NCBI RefSeq assembly: GCF_021545335.1
Contig: NZ_CP089312.1
Coordinates: forward strand, 496,001-560,000
Source: Streptomyces sp. GQFP
GTDB taxonomy: Bacteria > Actinomycetota > Actinomycetes > Streptomycetales > Streptomycetaceae
DNA: 64,000 nucleotides
Direction: 5' to 3'
Both the position numbers and the translations under genes were made by a program. Under the pieces are notes generated by a model. That model made no database searches. It saw nothing but the letters and a program-made list of their open reading frames with translations, and had not been told where the DNA came from. Shown piece after piece: positions 34,165-42,624 of the stretch. Position 1 is the first letter of the stretch, and the number at the start of each line of letters is the position of its first letter.

Positions 34165-35598
34165 CTACTGCGCGCCTGCCCGTTCCTTGTACGTCCGGTT
34201 GCCGCGCCGGTGATCGATCTCACCCAGGATCACGTCGACGGCGATGAAGGCGGCGAGCGGAATGCCGAGCAGCGGAACGAAGTAGCCCACGACGGCCACG
34301 ACCGCCATCAGCGGTACGAGGAGCAGCGGGGGCACCTGCTGCCAGGCGCCGCGCGGGATCGGGCGGCCGAAGGCGGAGGCCCGGCCGCGCAACCACCACA
34401 TGCGGTAGCCCCACAGGATGAGCAGGACCAGGGAGGCCGCCAGGGCCATCAGGACGAGCTGGTTGACGATCCCGAAGAGGACGCCGGTGTGCGCGTCGAT
34501 GCCCCAGCGGGTCAGCTTCGCGAGCACCGGGTAGTCCGCGAACCGGACGGTGTCGAGGACCTCGCCGCTCGTCGGGTCCACAGCGACCGCGTCCTGCTTG
34601 GTGGGCCAGCTGCGCTGAACCTGCTTGACGACGTACGCGGAGGTCTCGTCGGCGGGCGGGACGATCTCGACGGGGTCGCTCAGGCCCTCGGCGCGGGCGG
34701 CGGCGAGGACCTTGTCGAGGCCGACGCCGTGCTCGGTGGTGCTCCCGGAACCGGCGGCCGCGTCGTGCCCCGTGTGCTCGCCGCCCCCTGCGGAGGAGAC
34801 CGACGGGGTGGACTGGCCGAGGGAGGTGCGCAGGACGTCGATGTTGGCGCCCGCGTAGGCAGACCAGGTCAGGCCGGTCGCGGAGAGGAAGATGAAGCCG
34901 ACCGAGGCCCAGACGCCGACGGTGCCGTGCAGACCGAGGGTGCGGCGCCGCCCGCTGGTGCCGCGTATCTTGCGCTGCGCACGGCGCCGGGCGAACCACA
35001 GCACCAGACCGCCGCCCGCGATCACCCACAGCCAGCTCGCGGCGAGTTCGCTGTAGAGACGGCCGTTCTCGCCGAGGTGCAGATCGCGGTGGAACTCGTC
35101 GATCCAGGTCCGCACCGGCAGCGCGCCCGTCGAGCCGTACTGTTCGAGCGCGCCCTCGACCTTCGCGGTGTACGGGTCGACGAACACGGCGAGCGTGTGG
35201 GTCTCCCCGACACCGGGCACGCCGGACAGCATCACCCGTGTTGTCTCTTCGTCCTCGGGCGAGGGGCGTACGGCCGTGACGGTGCCCTCGGGGTGGGCCT
35301 CGCGGGCGGCGGCCACCTGCTCGGAGATCGGCAGCTTGGTGTCCCCGACGGAGACGGTCATCTCATCGGCGTAGATGATCTTCTCGGCCTGGAACGAGGC
35401 CGCGTACAGAAAGCCGGTCAGAGCGGCGACCAGCAGGAACGGGGCGACGAGCACGCCCGCGTAGAAGTGCAGCCGCAGCACGAGCGGGCGGAGCGTGGCG
35501 GCTGCGGACGGTTTCGCCGGGGCGGAGGGTTTCGACCCGTCCGGCGAATCCGGGGAGTCCGGGGATTCGTCCGTCGTGGTCGTGGGAGCGGTGGACAT
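34165..35598 (-). CDS. PepSY-associated membrane protein (PiuB/FoxB-like reductase)
   Basis: 477 residues. A Pro/Ser/Asp-rich cytoplasmic start is followed by a first membrane helix near 40-66 (LRLHFYAGVLVAPFLLVAAL), PepSY-type extracellular segments (VDPYTAKVEGAL, DPTSGEVLDTV), and helices near 190, 228-250, 365-390 and 420-450. Conserved histidines on helices (RLHFYAG, FHRDLHLG, GLHGTVGVW, IDAHTGVLF) fit the haem ligands proposed for PepSY-TM reductases that act in ferric-siderophore reduction. A His-containing loop HTGHD lies near 275. ATG start. No siderophore genes are seen close by. Confidence 0.87.
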   Translation of the reverse strand: MSTAPTTTTDESPDSPDSPDGSKPSAPAKPSAAATLRPLVLRLHFYAGVLVAPFLLVAALTGFLYAASFQAEKIIYADEMTVSVGDTKLPISEQVAAAREAHPEGTVTAVRPSPEDEETTRVMLSGVPGVGETHTLAVFVDPYTAKVEGALEQYGSTGALPVRTWIDEFHRDLHLGENGRLYSELAASWLWVIAGGGLVLWFARRRAQRKIRGTSGRRRTLGLHGTVGVWASVGFIFLSATGLTWSAYAGANIDVLRTSLGQSTPSVSSAGGGEHTGHDAAAGSGSTTEHGVGLDKVLAAARAEGLSDPVEIVPPADETSAYVVKQVQRSWPTKQDAVAVDPTSGEVLDTVRFADYPVLAKLTRWGIDAHTGVLFGIVNQLVLMALAASLVLLILWGYRMWWLRGRASAFGRPIPRGAWQQVPPLLLVPLMAVVAVVGYFVPLLGIPLAAFIAVDVILGEIDHRRGNRTYKERAGAQ

Positions 35599-35771
35599 CG
35601 GCGGGGTCTCCGGAGGGCTGGGGACGGTGAGCGGGGGGCGGCCGTGCGGGCGTACAGCTGTGGGGGCGATCCAGTAGTCGGATGGACGGGCCGTCGAGTT
35701 CCCGGCCTCTCAAGTGGCGTACGTCACACCAGGGAACGTCGGTTGTCAGAGGTGCGTGGCATCCTGACGCC

Positions 35772-36413
35772 ATGGCAACTCCCCATGACCCGAGCGCCCT
35801 TGCCGACCATGTCGAACGACTCCTGGCCGTCGGCGGCCCGTTGCCGATCGTCGCCGCCGGAGACCCGGTACTGCGGCGCGCCTCCGTGCCCTTCGACGGA
35901 CAGCTCGGTCCGGAGCTGCTGACCCGCTTCGTCGAGGCGCTGCGCGAGACCATGCGCGATGCCCCGGGCGTCGGTCTGGCGGCCCCTCAGGTCGGGGTGG
36001 GGCTGCGGATCGCGGTCATCGAGGACCCGGCTCCGGTGCCGGAGGAGGTGCGGGTGGTGCGTGGGCGGGTGCCGCTGCCGTTCCGGGTGATCGTGAATCC
36101 GGCGTACGAGGCGGTCGGCACCGAGCGGGCCGCGTTCTTCGAGGGCTGTCTGAGCGTGCCGGGCTGGCAGGCGGTGGTGTCCCGGCCCACGGCGGTACGG
36201 CTCACGGGCCAGGACGAGTACGGACGTCCGGTGGACGAGGTGTTCACGGGGTGGCCGGCCCGGATCGTCCAGCACGAGACCGACCATCTGGACGGCACGC
36301 TCTATCTGGACCGTGCCGAACTGCGCTCGCTGTCCTCCAGCGCGGCCGTGGTGGAGCGGTGGGGTCAGCCGACCCCGGCGGAGGCGGCCGATGAGCTGGG
36401 CTTCACCCTCTGA
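35772..36413 (+). CDS. def: Peptide deformylase
   Basis: 213 residues. The three family motifs are present: GVGLAAPQ at 66-73, EGCLSVPG at 124-131 (metal Cys) and QHETDHLDG at 167-175 with the HExxH metal and acid residues. It removes the formyl group from nascent proteins at the ribosome. The N-terminal ~25 residues are longer than E. coli Def but common in Streptomyces, which carry several paralogues. ATG at 35772; the in-frame ATG 90 bases upstream is rejected because homology begins here. Divergent from the PepSY gene. Confidence 0.93.
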   Translation: MATPHDPSALADHVERLLAVGGPLPIVAAGDPVLRRASVPFDGQLGPELLTRFVEALRETMRDAPGVGLAAPQVGVGLRIAVIEDPAPVPEEVRVVRGRVPLPFRVIVNPAYEAVGTERAAFFEGCLSVPGWQAVVSRPTAVRLTGQDEYGRPVDEVFTGWPARIVQHETDHLDGTLYLDRAELRSLSSSAAVVERWGQPTPAEAADELGFTL

Positions 36414-36439
36414 CCGCCTCGCCTCCCGCGCTCTCGTCC

Positions 36440-37876
36440 CTACTTCCCGTCGCGGAACGCCTCCAGCAGCCGCAGCCAGACCTCACTGATCGTCGGATAC
36501 GACGGCACCGCGTGCCACAGCCGGCTCAGCGGCACCTCGCCGGCGACGGCGACGGTCGCCGAGTGGATCAGCTCGCCGACGCCGGGGCCGACGAAGGTCA
36601 CGCCGAGCAGGGTCTCGCTGTCCAGGTCGACGACCATGCGGGCGCGTCCCCGGTAGCCGTCGGCGTACAGGCCCGCGCCCGCGACCGAGGAGAACTCCAC
36701 GTCGACCGCACGCACCCGGCGGCCCGCCTGCTCGGCCTCGGCCAGGGAGAGGCCGACCGCCGAAGCCTCCGGGTCGGTGAAGACGACCTGCGGGACCGCG
36801 CCGTGGTCGGCGGTGGCCGCGTGGGCGCCCCAGCGGTCGGTCTCCAGAAGCGGTACGCCGGCCGCGCGGGCGGCGATGGCGGCGCCCGCGATCCGGGCCT
36901 GGTACTTGCCCTGGTGGGTGAGGAGGGCACGGTGGTTGACGTCGCCGACCCCGTACAGCCACTCGCTGCCGGTGACCCGGAGGCTGTCGTCGACGGGCAG
37001 CCAGGAGCCCGGTTCCAGGCCGATCGTGTCGAGGCCGATGTCGTCGGTGCGCGGGGCGCGGCCGACGCCGAAGAGGATCTCGTCGGCCTCGATCCGGTCG
37101 CCGGTGTCCGTGACCGCCACGACGGTGCCGTTCTCCCTGGTCACCGACCGGACCGAGGTCCCCGTACGGACGTCGGTGCCCGCCTCCGCGAGCGCCTCGG
37201 CGACCAGCTCACCGGCGAAGGGCTCCATGCGGGGCAGCAGGCCCTTGCCCCGGACCAGCAGGGTGACTTGCGAGCCGAGTGCCTGCCAGGCGGTGGCCAT
37301 CTCGACGGCGACGACACCGCCGCCGACCACGATGAGCCGGCCCGGCACCGACTTGGCGCTGGTCGCCTCCCGGCTCGTCCAGGGCCCGACCTCGGCGAGG
37401 CCCGGCAGGTCGGGCAGCTGGGCGCGGGTGCCCGTGCACACGGCGACCGCGTGCCGGGCGGTGAGCACGTGTGTGGTGCCGTCCTCGCCGGTCACCGTCA
37501 CCGTGCGGGGCCCGGCGAGGCGCCCCTGGCCCCGGTAGAGGTCGGCGCCGATGGAGTCGAGCCAGCCGATCTGGCCGTCGTCCTGCCAGTTCGAGGTCTC
37601 GTAGTCGCGGTGGGCGAGAACCGCTTCGGCGTCCAGGGAGCCCTGCACGAGCTGGCTGAGCCCGGGCACGCGGCGGGCGTCGGCGCGGGCGATGACCGGG
37701 CGCAGCAGGGCCTTGCTGGGCATACAGGCCCAGTAGGAGCACTCGCCGCCGACCAGTTCGCTCTCCACGATCGCGGTGGAGAGGCCGGCCGCGCGGGTGC
37801 GGTCGGCCACGTTCTCCCCCACGGGTCCGGCACCCAGCACCACGACGTCGTACACGTTGGATTCCGTTTCCGTCAT
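36440..37876 (-). CDS. Pyridine nucleotide-disulfide oxidoreductase (FAD)
   Basis: 478 residues. FAD loop VVLGAGPVGENVAD at 12-25, a redox-active pair C46-x4-C51 in GGECSYWACMPSK, NAD(P)-binding VVGGGVVAVEMA near 180, second FAD contact ILFGVGRAPRTDDIG near 285 and a dimer-interface domain after about 340. It belongs to the dihydrolipoamide dehydrogenase/mercuric reductase class; the spacer SYWA differs from the LNVG of classic lipoamide dehydrogenases, and the C-terminal HPxxxE catalytic pair is missing (it has WHAVPSYPTISE). So the electron acceptor may be a quinone or another disulfide. ATG at 37876. Divergent from thioredoxin. Confidence 0.9.
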   Translation of the reverse strand: MTETESNVYDVVVLGAGPVGENVADRTRAAGLSTAIVESELVGGECSYWACMPSKALLRPVIARADARRVPGLSQLVQGSLDAEAVLAHRDYETSNWQDDGQIGWLDSIGADLYRGQGRLAGPRTVTVTGEDGTTHVLTARHAVAVCTGTRAQLPDLPGLAEVGPWTSREATSAKSVPGRLIVVGGGVVAVEMATAWQALGSQVTLLVRGKGLLPRMEPFAGELVAEALAEAGTDVRTGTSVRSVTRENGTVVAVTDTGDRIEADEILFGVGRAPRTDDIGLDTIGLEPGSWLPVDDSLRVTGSEWLYGVGDVNHRALLTHQGKYQARIAGAAIAARAAGVPLLETDRWGAHAATADHGAVPQVVFTDPEASAVGLSLAEAEQAGRRVRAVDVEFSSVAGAGLYADGYRGRARMVVDLDSETLLGVTFVGPGVGELIHSATVAVAGEVPLSRLWHAVPSYPTISEVWLRLLEAFRDGK

Positions 37877-38005
37877 AGGGCCAGTCTGGTGGGTGGTGTG
37901 GCCCGTGGCCACACGGGTACGCGCGCGGAATACGCCGTCGCCGGGACGTGTTGTGCGAGCGCGACTCACCGGTAACGACCCGACAGCAGGAAGAGGAATC
38001 AGGTC

Positions 38006-38374
38006 ATGAGCAGCACCGTGGAGCTGACCAAGGAGAACTTCGACCAGACGGTCACGGAGAACGAGTTCGTGCTGATCGACTTCTGGGCATCGTGGTGCGG
38101 ACCGTGCCGTCAGTTCGCCCCGGTGTACGAGAAGGCCGCCGACGAGAACCCCGATCTGGTTTTCGGCAAGGTGGACACGGAGGCGCAGCCGGAGCTGGCG
38201 CAGGCCTTCGGTATCCAGTCCATCCCGACCCTGATGATCGTCCGCGACCAGGTCGCCGTCTTCGCCCAGCCGGGCGCCCTCCCCGAGGCCGCCCTGACAG
38301 ACGTCATCGGCCAGGCCCGCAAGCTGGACATGGACGAGGTCCGCACGTCGGTGGCGGCCCAGCAGGCGGAGTAG
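38006..38374 (+). CDS. trxA: Thioredoxin
   Basis: 122 residues. The fold is complete: FVLIDFWASWCGPCRQF at 21-37 with the active-site C31-G-P-C34, cis-Pro loop SIPTLMI near 72-78 and a C-terminal extension of about 15 residues. It reduces protein disulfides. ATG start behind GAGGA. It is divergent from the flavin disulfide oxidoreductase, which could be its reductant or a partner; the pairing is inferred from position only. A dispersed repeat follows and probably ends transcription. Confidence 0.93.
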   Translation: MSSTVELTKENFDQTVTENEFVLIDFWASWCGPCRQFAPVYEKAADENPDLVFGKVDTEAQPELAQAFGIQSIPTLMIVRDQVAVFAQPGALPEAALTDVIGQARKLDMDEVRTSVAAQQAE

Positions 38375-38375
38375 C

Positions 38376-38454
38376 CCGCGCCCCAAGGGGGGCCGCAGGC
38401 CCCCGAAGGGGCGCGGGGAACTGCGCGACCAGCCCCCACCGGGCCCGCGGCCGA
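38376..38454 (+). repeat. Dispersed Streptomyces palindromic repeat, copy 4 (type A)
   Basis: CGCGCCCC..GGGGCGCG hairpin with an extra GGGGGGCC/GGCCCCC interior, then GGAACTGCGCGACCAGCCCC and CCGGGCCCGCGG. Lies between trxA and the converging dehydrogenase, where it likely acts as a bidirectional terminator. Confidence 0.8.
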
Positions 38455-38471
38455 CAACGCACCGGATCCTT

Positions 38472-39917
38472 CTAGAAGGGGTACGGCGCGACATCCCCCC
38501 GCACGGTGGTCCACCGCACGTCGGTGAACGCCTCCAGGTTCGACTCCCCACCGAACCGCGCACCAGTCCCGGAGGCCGCAACCCCACCGAACGGCGCCAC
38601 GGCCTCGTCGTTGACCGTCTGGTCATTGATGTGAACGATCCCGGTCGGAATGCGCTCGGCGAGGTCGAGCCCGCGCGCGGTGTCCCGGGTGACGATCCCG
38701 AGCGACAACCCGTACTCGCCGGCGGCGGCGAACGCGGCGGCCTCGTCGGCGGTGGCGAACGAACGTACGGGCGCAACCGGCCCGAAGACCTCCTCCGCAT
38801 ACGCGGGGGTCCGCTCGTCGACGTCGGCGAGAACCGTCGGCCGGTAGAAGAGATCCTCGTGCGTGCCGCCGGCCGCAAGCCTCGCGCCACTCGCCGTGCT
38901 GGACTCCACCAGACCGTGGACCTTGGCGAGCTGCGCGCCGTCGATGATCGGGCCGAGGTGGACCTGGGCGCGGTGCGGATCGCCGACGGCGAGGGAGTCG
39001 GCCTTGGCGGCGAGCCGCTCGACGTACTCCCCGTACAGCGAGTGGTGGACCAGGTGGCGGCCGGTCGTCATGCAGATCTGGCCCTGGTGGAAGAAGGAGC
39101 CCCACGCGGCGGTGGAGATCACCGCGTCGAGGTCGGCGTCCTCCAGCACGATCATGGCGGAGTTGCCGCCGAGTTCGAGATGGGCCCGCTTGAGGTGACG
39201 GCCGGCCGCCTCGCCGACGGCGCGGCCCGCAGCCGTGGAGCCGGTGAAGGAGATGACGGGGACGAGCGGGTCGGCGACCAGGGCCTGGCCCGCGTCGGGG
39301 CCGCCTGGCAGCACGTGCAGCAGGTCCTCGGGCAGGCCCGCCTCGGCGAAGATCGCGGCCAGGGACAGCCCGCCGCAGACCGCCGTACGCGGGTCCGGCT
39401 TCAGGACGACCGCGTTGCCGAGCGCGAGCGCCGGGGCGACGGAGCGGATGGAGAGGATCAGCGGGGCGTTGAACGGCGAGATCACGCCGACCACCCCGAC
39501 GGGCACTCGCCGGGTGTACGACAGCCGGGGCGCCTCGGAGGGCAGCACCTGTCCGGCGGGGCGGGAGGCGAGGGCGGCGGCCTCGTAGCACTCCTGCGCG
39601 GCGACGTGCAGCTCGAACTCGGCCTTGCCGGGAATCGAGCCGGACTCACGGACGATCCAGTCGCGCAGTTCCTCGGCGTGCGCGGCGAAGAGGTCCCCGG
39701 CCTTGCGGAGCACCCCGGCACGGACGAAGTGCGGGGTGCGTGCCCATGCCGCCTGGGCGGTACGGGCGGCCTGCGCGGCCGGTCCGACGTCCTCACCGGT
39801 GGCGAGTACGACCGTGCCGAGCGCCTCGCCGGTGGCGGGCTCGGTGACGGTGTACTCGGGGCCCGAAAGGGGACGGGCGGCGTGGGACTGCCAGGTCTTG
39901 GGGTCGAGCAACGGCAT
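38472..39917 (-). CDS. Aldehyde dehydrogenase (benzaldehyde dehydrogenase-like)
   Basis: 481 residues of the NAD(P)+-dependent aldehyde dehydrogenase superfamily. Catalytic Glu is E248 in LELGGNS, nucleophile Cys is C282 in HQGQICMTTGR, and the oxyanion Asn is in ISPFNAP near 147-152; the coenzyme motif SFTGSTAAGRAVGEAA is at 223-238. HQGQICMTTGR resembles the XylC benzaldehyde branch. It oxidises an aldehyde, perhaps aromatic, to an acid. ATG at 39917; 50 further in-frame codons upstream are not conserved. A lacI gene lies upstream behind a 558-base gap and need not regulate it. Confidence 0.9.
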   Translation of the reverse strand: MPLLDPKTWQSHAARPLSGPEYTVTEPATGEALGTVVLATGEDVGPAAQAARTAQAAWARTPHFVRAGVLRKAGDLFAAHAEELRDWIVRESGSIPGKAEFELHVAAQECYEAAALASRPAGQVLPSEAPRLSYTRRVPVGVVGVISPFNAPLILSIRSVAPALALGNAVVLKPDPRTAVCGGLSLAAIFAEAGLPEDLLHVLPGGPDAGQALVADPLVPVISFTGSTAAGRAVGEAAGRHLKRAHLELGGNSAMIVLEDADLDAVISTAAWGSFFHQGQICMTTGRHLVHHSLYGEYVERLAAKADSLAVGDPHRAQVHLGPIIDGAQLAKVHGLVESSTASGARLAAGGTHEDLFYRPTVLADVDERTPAYAEEVFGPVAPVRSFATADEAAAFAAAGEYGLSLGIVTRDTARGLDLAERIPTGIVHINDQTVNDEAVAPFGGVAASGTGARFGGESNLEAFTDVRWTTVRGDVAPYPF

Positions 39918-40171
39918 TGCGGCTCTCCGATCAGTCACCGGCGGGACGCGCGGAGCGAACGCGGGTCCCGTGTGGTTCGCGGCCGTTCGTCGGCCGCGGA
40001 GCGGGATGCGGTGACCCGGCGCACGGCAGAGCAGCACGCGGTGTCCGGTGTTCGACGGCATCCCCATCTGGTTGAGCGTGCAACATCCTATGGCCTGTCA
40101 GCCGGATCGGGCCGACGGAAGGCACCAGCACCGGCACGACAGTCACGGCGCAGGCAAACAGCCGATCACCG
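39918..40171. other. Intergenic stretch upstream of the aldehyde dehydrogenase
   Basis: The first part of a 558-base gap between two leftward genes. It must carry the dehydrogenase promoter; TTGAGCG..ACATCCTAT near 40073-40091 is the only A+T-richer spot. No coding sequence is seen. The rest of the gap is the tandem duplication at 40172-40511. Confidence 0.5.
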
Positions 40172-40511
40172 AGACGCGCCCCACAGGGGCGCGGGGCTGT
40201 ATACCATCAGCGGCTCCGCCGCGGGGCGCGACCAGCCCCCACCGGCCCGCAGCGAACCCCCAACCTCACACACCCAACCCCACAGCCCCACGCAGCAGCT
40301 CACCTGAAGTCGCGATGGACAAGCATCACACCGAGGGGGCAACACTCAGACGCGCCCCAAAAGGGGCGCGAGGCTGTATCCATCAGCGGCTCCGCCGCGG
40401 GGCGCGACCAGCCCCCACCGACCCGCAGAGAACCCCCAACCTCACGCACCCAACCGCACAGCCGAGCGCCGCGGTTCAGCTGGAGTCGCGGTGGACGAGT
40501 GTCACGCCGAG
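40172..40511. repeat. Tandem 176-base duplication with dispersed repeats (copies 5 and 6, type B)
   Basis: Unit 1 (40172-40335) and unit 2 (40348-40511) align end to end with a period of 176 bases and roughly 85% identity. Each holds a GCGCCCC hairpin, a type-B repeat (GCGGCTCCGCCGCGGGGCGC, then GACCAGCCCCCACCG), a run of AACCCCCAACCTCAC and, at the right, the 3' end of a lacI gene. Unit 2 ends inside the live lacI gene at 40476; unit 1 carries a diverged copy reading, on the minus strand, LGVMLVHRDFR and a stop. Confidence 0.75.
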
Positions 40512-41510
40512 CACGTGGTGGGTCTCGGGGGCGGCGCCGGGGTTGCGCACCGCGCGGTCGACGAGTTCGGCGAGGTCCTTGCCCGCCGGGAGTTCGATGT
40601 GGACCGTACTCAGTCTGGGCCGCAGCAGCCGGCCGAGGACCAGGTCGTCGGCGCCGACCAGCGCCGTGTCGTCGGGGACGGTGACGCCCGCGTCCTGCAG
40701 GGCGCGCATCAGGAGCATCGCGTACTCGTCGTTGAACGCGAAGACGCCGTCGAGGCCGAGTTCGGGCCAGCGAGCGGCGAGGCGGGCCGCGGACTCCTCC
40801 TCGTAGGCGAGCGACAGGACGGTCACCGAGGCGTCCGTACCCTCCACCGCTCTGCGCACCCCGTCGAGACGGGGCTTGGAGAAGACCTTCATGCCCGGCT
40901 CCTCGGGCACGACGACACCGATCCGGCGGCGGCCACGGGCGTACAGGTGCGCGCCCGCGCTGCGGCCGACACCCTCATGGTCGATGAGCATGCTGTGCGC
41001 GCCCTCGATGCGCTCGGAACCGAGCGTGACGACGGCCCGCGCGCCGGAGCGCTTGAGGACGGCCACGCCCTGGGGTCCGAGCCCGCCGACGGGCACGAGG
41101 ACGGCGGCGGGCCGCAGTTCGGCCCAGGCCCGGGCGGCATCGTCGCCGCGCAGACCGACGGAGGCGTACTGCACGACGGTGTAGTCGAGCCGGCTGAGCG
41201 CCCACTGGAGTTCGTTGATGAACTGGCTGTAGAGCGGGCCGATCGGCACGCTCGGGGCGGGCATCAGGACCATACGGCTGTGGCCGGCCCGCAGGCTGCG
41301 GGCCGCCGCGTGCGGAACGTACCCGAGCTCCTCCGCGGCCTCGTGGACGCGGCGGCGGGTGGGTTCGCTGATCCGGACGGCACTGGTGTTGTTGAGGACG
41401 TAGGAGACGGTTGCGCGCGAGACGCCGGCCAGGCGGGCCACATCCGCGCTCGTGGGCACGGAGCGTGGCTGGGACGTCGCCGGGGCGGCCGAATTCGGTA
41501 TCTGCACCAT
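40476..41510 (-). CDS. LacI-family transcriptional regulator
   Basis: 344 residues. The HTH is near 20-42 (SADVARLAGVSRATVSYVLNN), the hinge AARSLRAGHSRMV near 70-82, and a sugar-binding-type effector domain follows, ending in GVTLVHRDSS. ATG at 41510 chosen over an in-frame ATG 33 bases upstream; both lie behind weak ribosome sites. Three LacI-type palindromes lie 85-121 bases upstream (41595-41631), so it probably controls itself. There is no divergent gene beyond them, so its other targets are elsewhere. The 3' end has been duplicated downstream. Confidence 0.9.
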   Translation of the reverse strand: MVQIPNSAAPATSQPRSVPTSADVARLAGVSRATVSYVLNNTSAVRISEPTRRRVHEAAEELGYVPHAAARSLRAGHSRMVLMPAPSVPIGPLYSQFINELQWALSRLDYTVVQYASVGLRGDDAARAWAELRPAAVLVPVGGLGPQGVAVLKRSGARAVVTLGSERIEGAHSMLIDHEGVGRSAGAHLYARGRRRIGVVVPEEPGMKVFSKPRLDGVRRAVEGTDASVTVLSLAYEEESAARLAARWPELGLDGVFAFNDEYAMLLMRALQDAGVTVPDDTALVGADDLVLGRLLRPRLSTVHIELPAGKDLAELVDRAVRNPGAAPETHHVLGVTLVHRDSS

Positions 41511-41594
41511 GACGTACGGCATCTTTGCAGAAGCTCGGGGCAAGGGTCGGAGCGGGGGAACTTCGCAATCGATCCGCCAGCAAAGGCGGTTGAC

Positions 41595-41631
41595 GAAAGC
41601 GCTTCAGTAAAGCGCTTTCCCGAAACGTTTC
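41595..41631. promoter_or_regulatory. Three adjoining LacI-type operators
   Basis: GAAAGCGCTTC (41595-41605), AAAGCGCTTT (41609-41618) and GAAACGTTTC (41622-41631), each a palindrome centred on GC or CG, centres about 13 bases apart. They lie upstream of lacI. The surrounding gap 41511-41820 holds no gene; a further half-site ATCGTTTC sits at 41649-41656. Confidence 0.65.
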
Positions 41632-41820
41632 AGAAAGATCATTCAAAGATCGTTTCCGGATTGCCGAGGCCCGCTGGACTACGACTTCAGGGCCCGGTCC
41701 CGAACAGCCGCGCACCGAACGCGCTTTCCGGACAGCCCACCCCAAGTCCCGGACGGATTACGCTGGTTGATCACCCGTGCGGGCCGGAGCACGCGCCCGG
41801 CAATTGGCCGAAAATCGCGG

Positions 41821-42495
41821 TCAATACGAAGGCGTACCGCCGGCGACCCGGTCGACGAGGTCGATCCAGCCCGCCTCCAGCCGCGCCGTCGGCATCCCAC
41901 ACTGCCTGGTCAAGTGGTGGACAAGGGCCGGATCCAGATAGCCCATCAGCGTTTTCGCGAGAAGTTCGCAGTCGGCGTCCGGAATGGCCTGCCGCAGCAG
42001 CAGCGCGACGTGTCCGGACAGCACCATGCGGGGTGCGGAAGCGAAGCGGCGGCCCGGTTCGCCCTCGGCGGCCAGTTGCAGTTCCAGTTCGTCCACGGTC
42101 CGGCGCAACACCGCGACGCCGAAGGCGTGCAGCCGCTCCACCGGCGGCGCTCCCGGTCCGAGCGGTGGGGGGCCGGACAGGAAGGCGGCCTGGAGCTTCT
42201 TCTCGGAGTGGTCGAGCAGCGCCATCAGCAGACCGGTGCGGTCCCCGAAGCGCCGGAACACGGTCCCCTTGCCCACCTGCGCCGCGGCGGCCACCGCCTC
42301 CATGGTGACGCATCCCACACCGCACTGCTCCACCAGCTGCGCGGCGGCCTCCAGCAGCCGGGCGCGGTTGCGTGCGGCATCGGCACGCAGGCACGGCTCG
42401 TCGGCCTCGGGGCCGATACCGGCGCCCAGTTCGAGCAAACGGGGTTCGTCGGCCCACCCCAGGGGCTTCGGGAAGGGCGGCAGGGACTCGGACAT
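41821..42495 (-). CDS. TetR-family transcriptional regulator
   Basis: 224 residues, with about 35 residues before the HTH (RNRARLLEAAAQLVEQCG near 43-60, then AAAAQVGKGTVFRRFGDRTGL near 68-88) and a ligand domain of the TetR_C_25-like kind. It diverges from the FMN reductase gene, and two GGACC-n2-GGTCC palindromes lie between them, so it likely represses that gene and itself. ATG at 42495. This pair of TetR plus NAD(P)H:FMN reductase is common in actinobacteria and usually answers to quinones or electrophiles. Confidence 0.9.
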   Translation of the reverse strand: MSESLPPFPKPLGWADEPRLLELGAGIGPEADEPCLRADAARNRARLLEAAAQLVEQCGVGCVTMEAVAAAAQVGKGTVFRRFGDRTGLLMALLDHSEKKLQAAFLSGPPPLGPGAPPVERLHAFGVAVLRRTVDELELQLAAEGEPGRRFASAPRMVLSGHVALLLRQAIPDADCELLAKTLMGYLDPALVHHLTRQCGMPTARLEAGWIDLVDRVAGGTPSY

Positions 42496-42525
42496 GGGGC
42501 CAGCGTAACGCCCAGGAATGAAACT

Positions 42526-42573
42526 GGACCCTGGTCCGTTTAGATGCTACAACTTTAAACGGACCTCGGTCCG
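42526..42573. promoter_or_regulatory. Two TetR operators between tetR and FMN reductase
   Basis: GGACC-CT-GGTCC (42526-42537) flanked by AAAC/GTTT, and CGGACC-TC-GGTCCG (42560-42573) preceded by TTTAAA. Centres are 35 bases apart. TAGATGCTACAACTT between them is A+T-rich and may be the promoter core. Confidence 0.65.
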
Positions 42574-42624
42574 GATCGTAACGACAATGTTTCAGCCCTC
42601 TGTACAGCCCCTGTGGAGTCCCCC

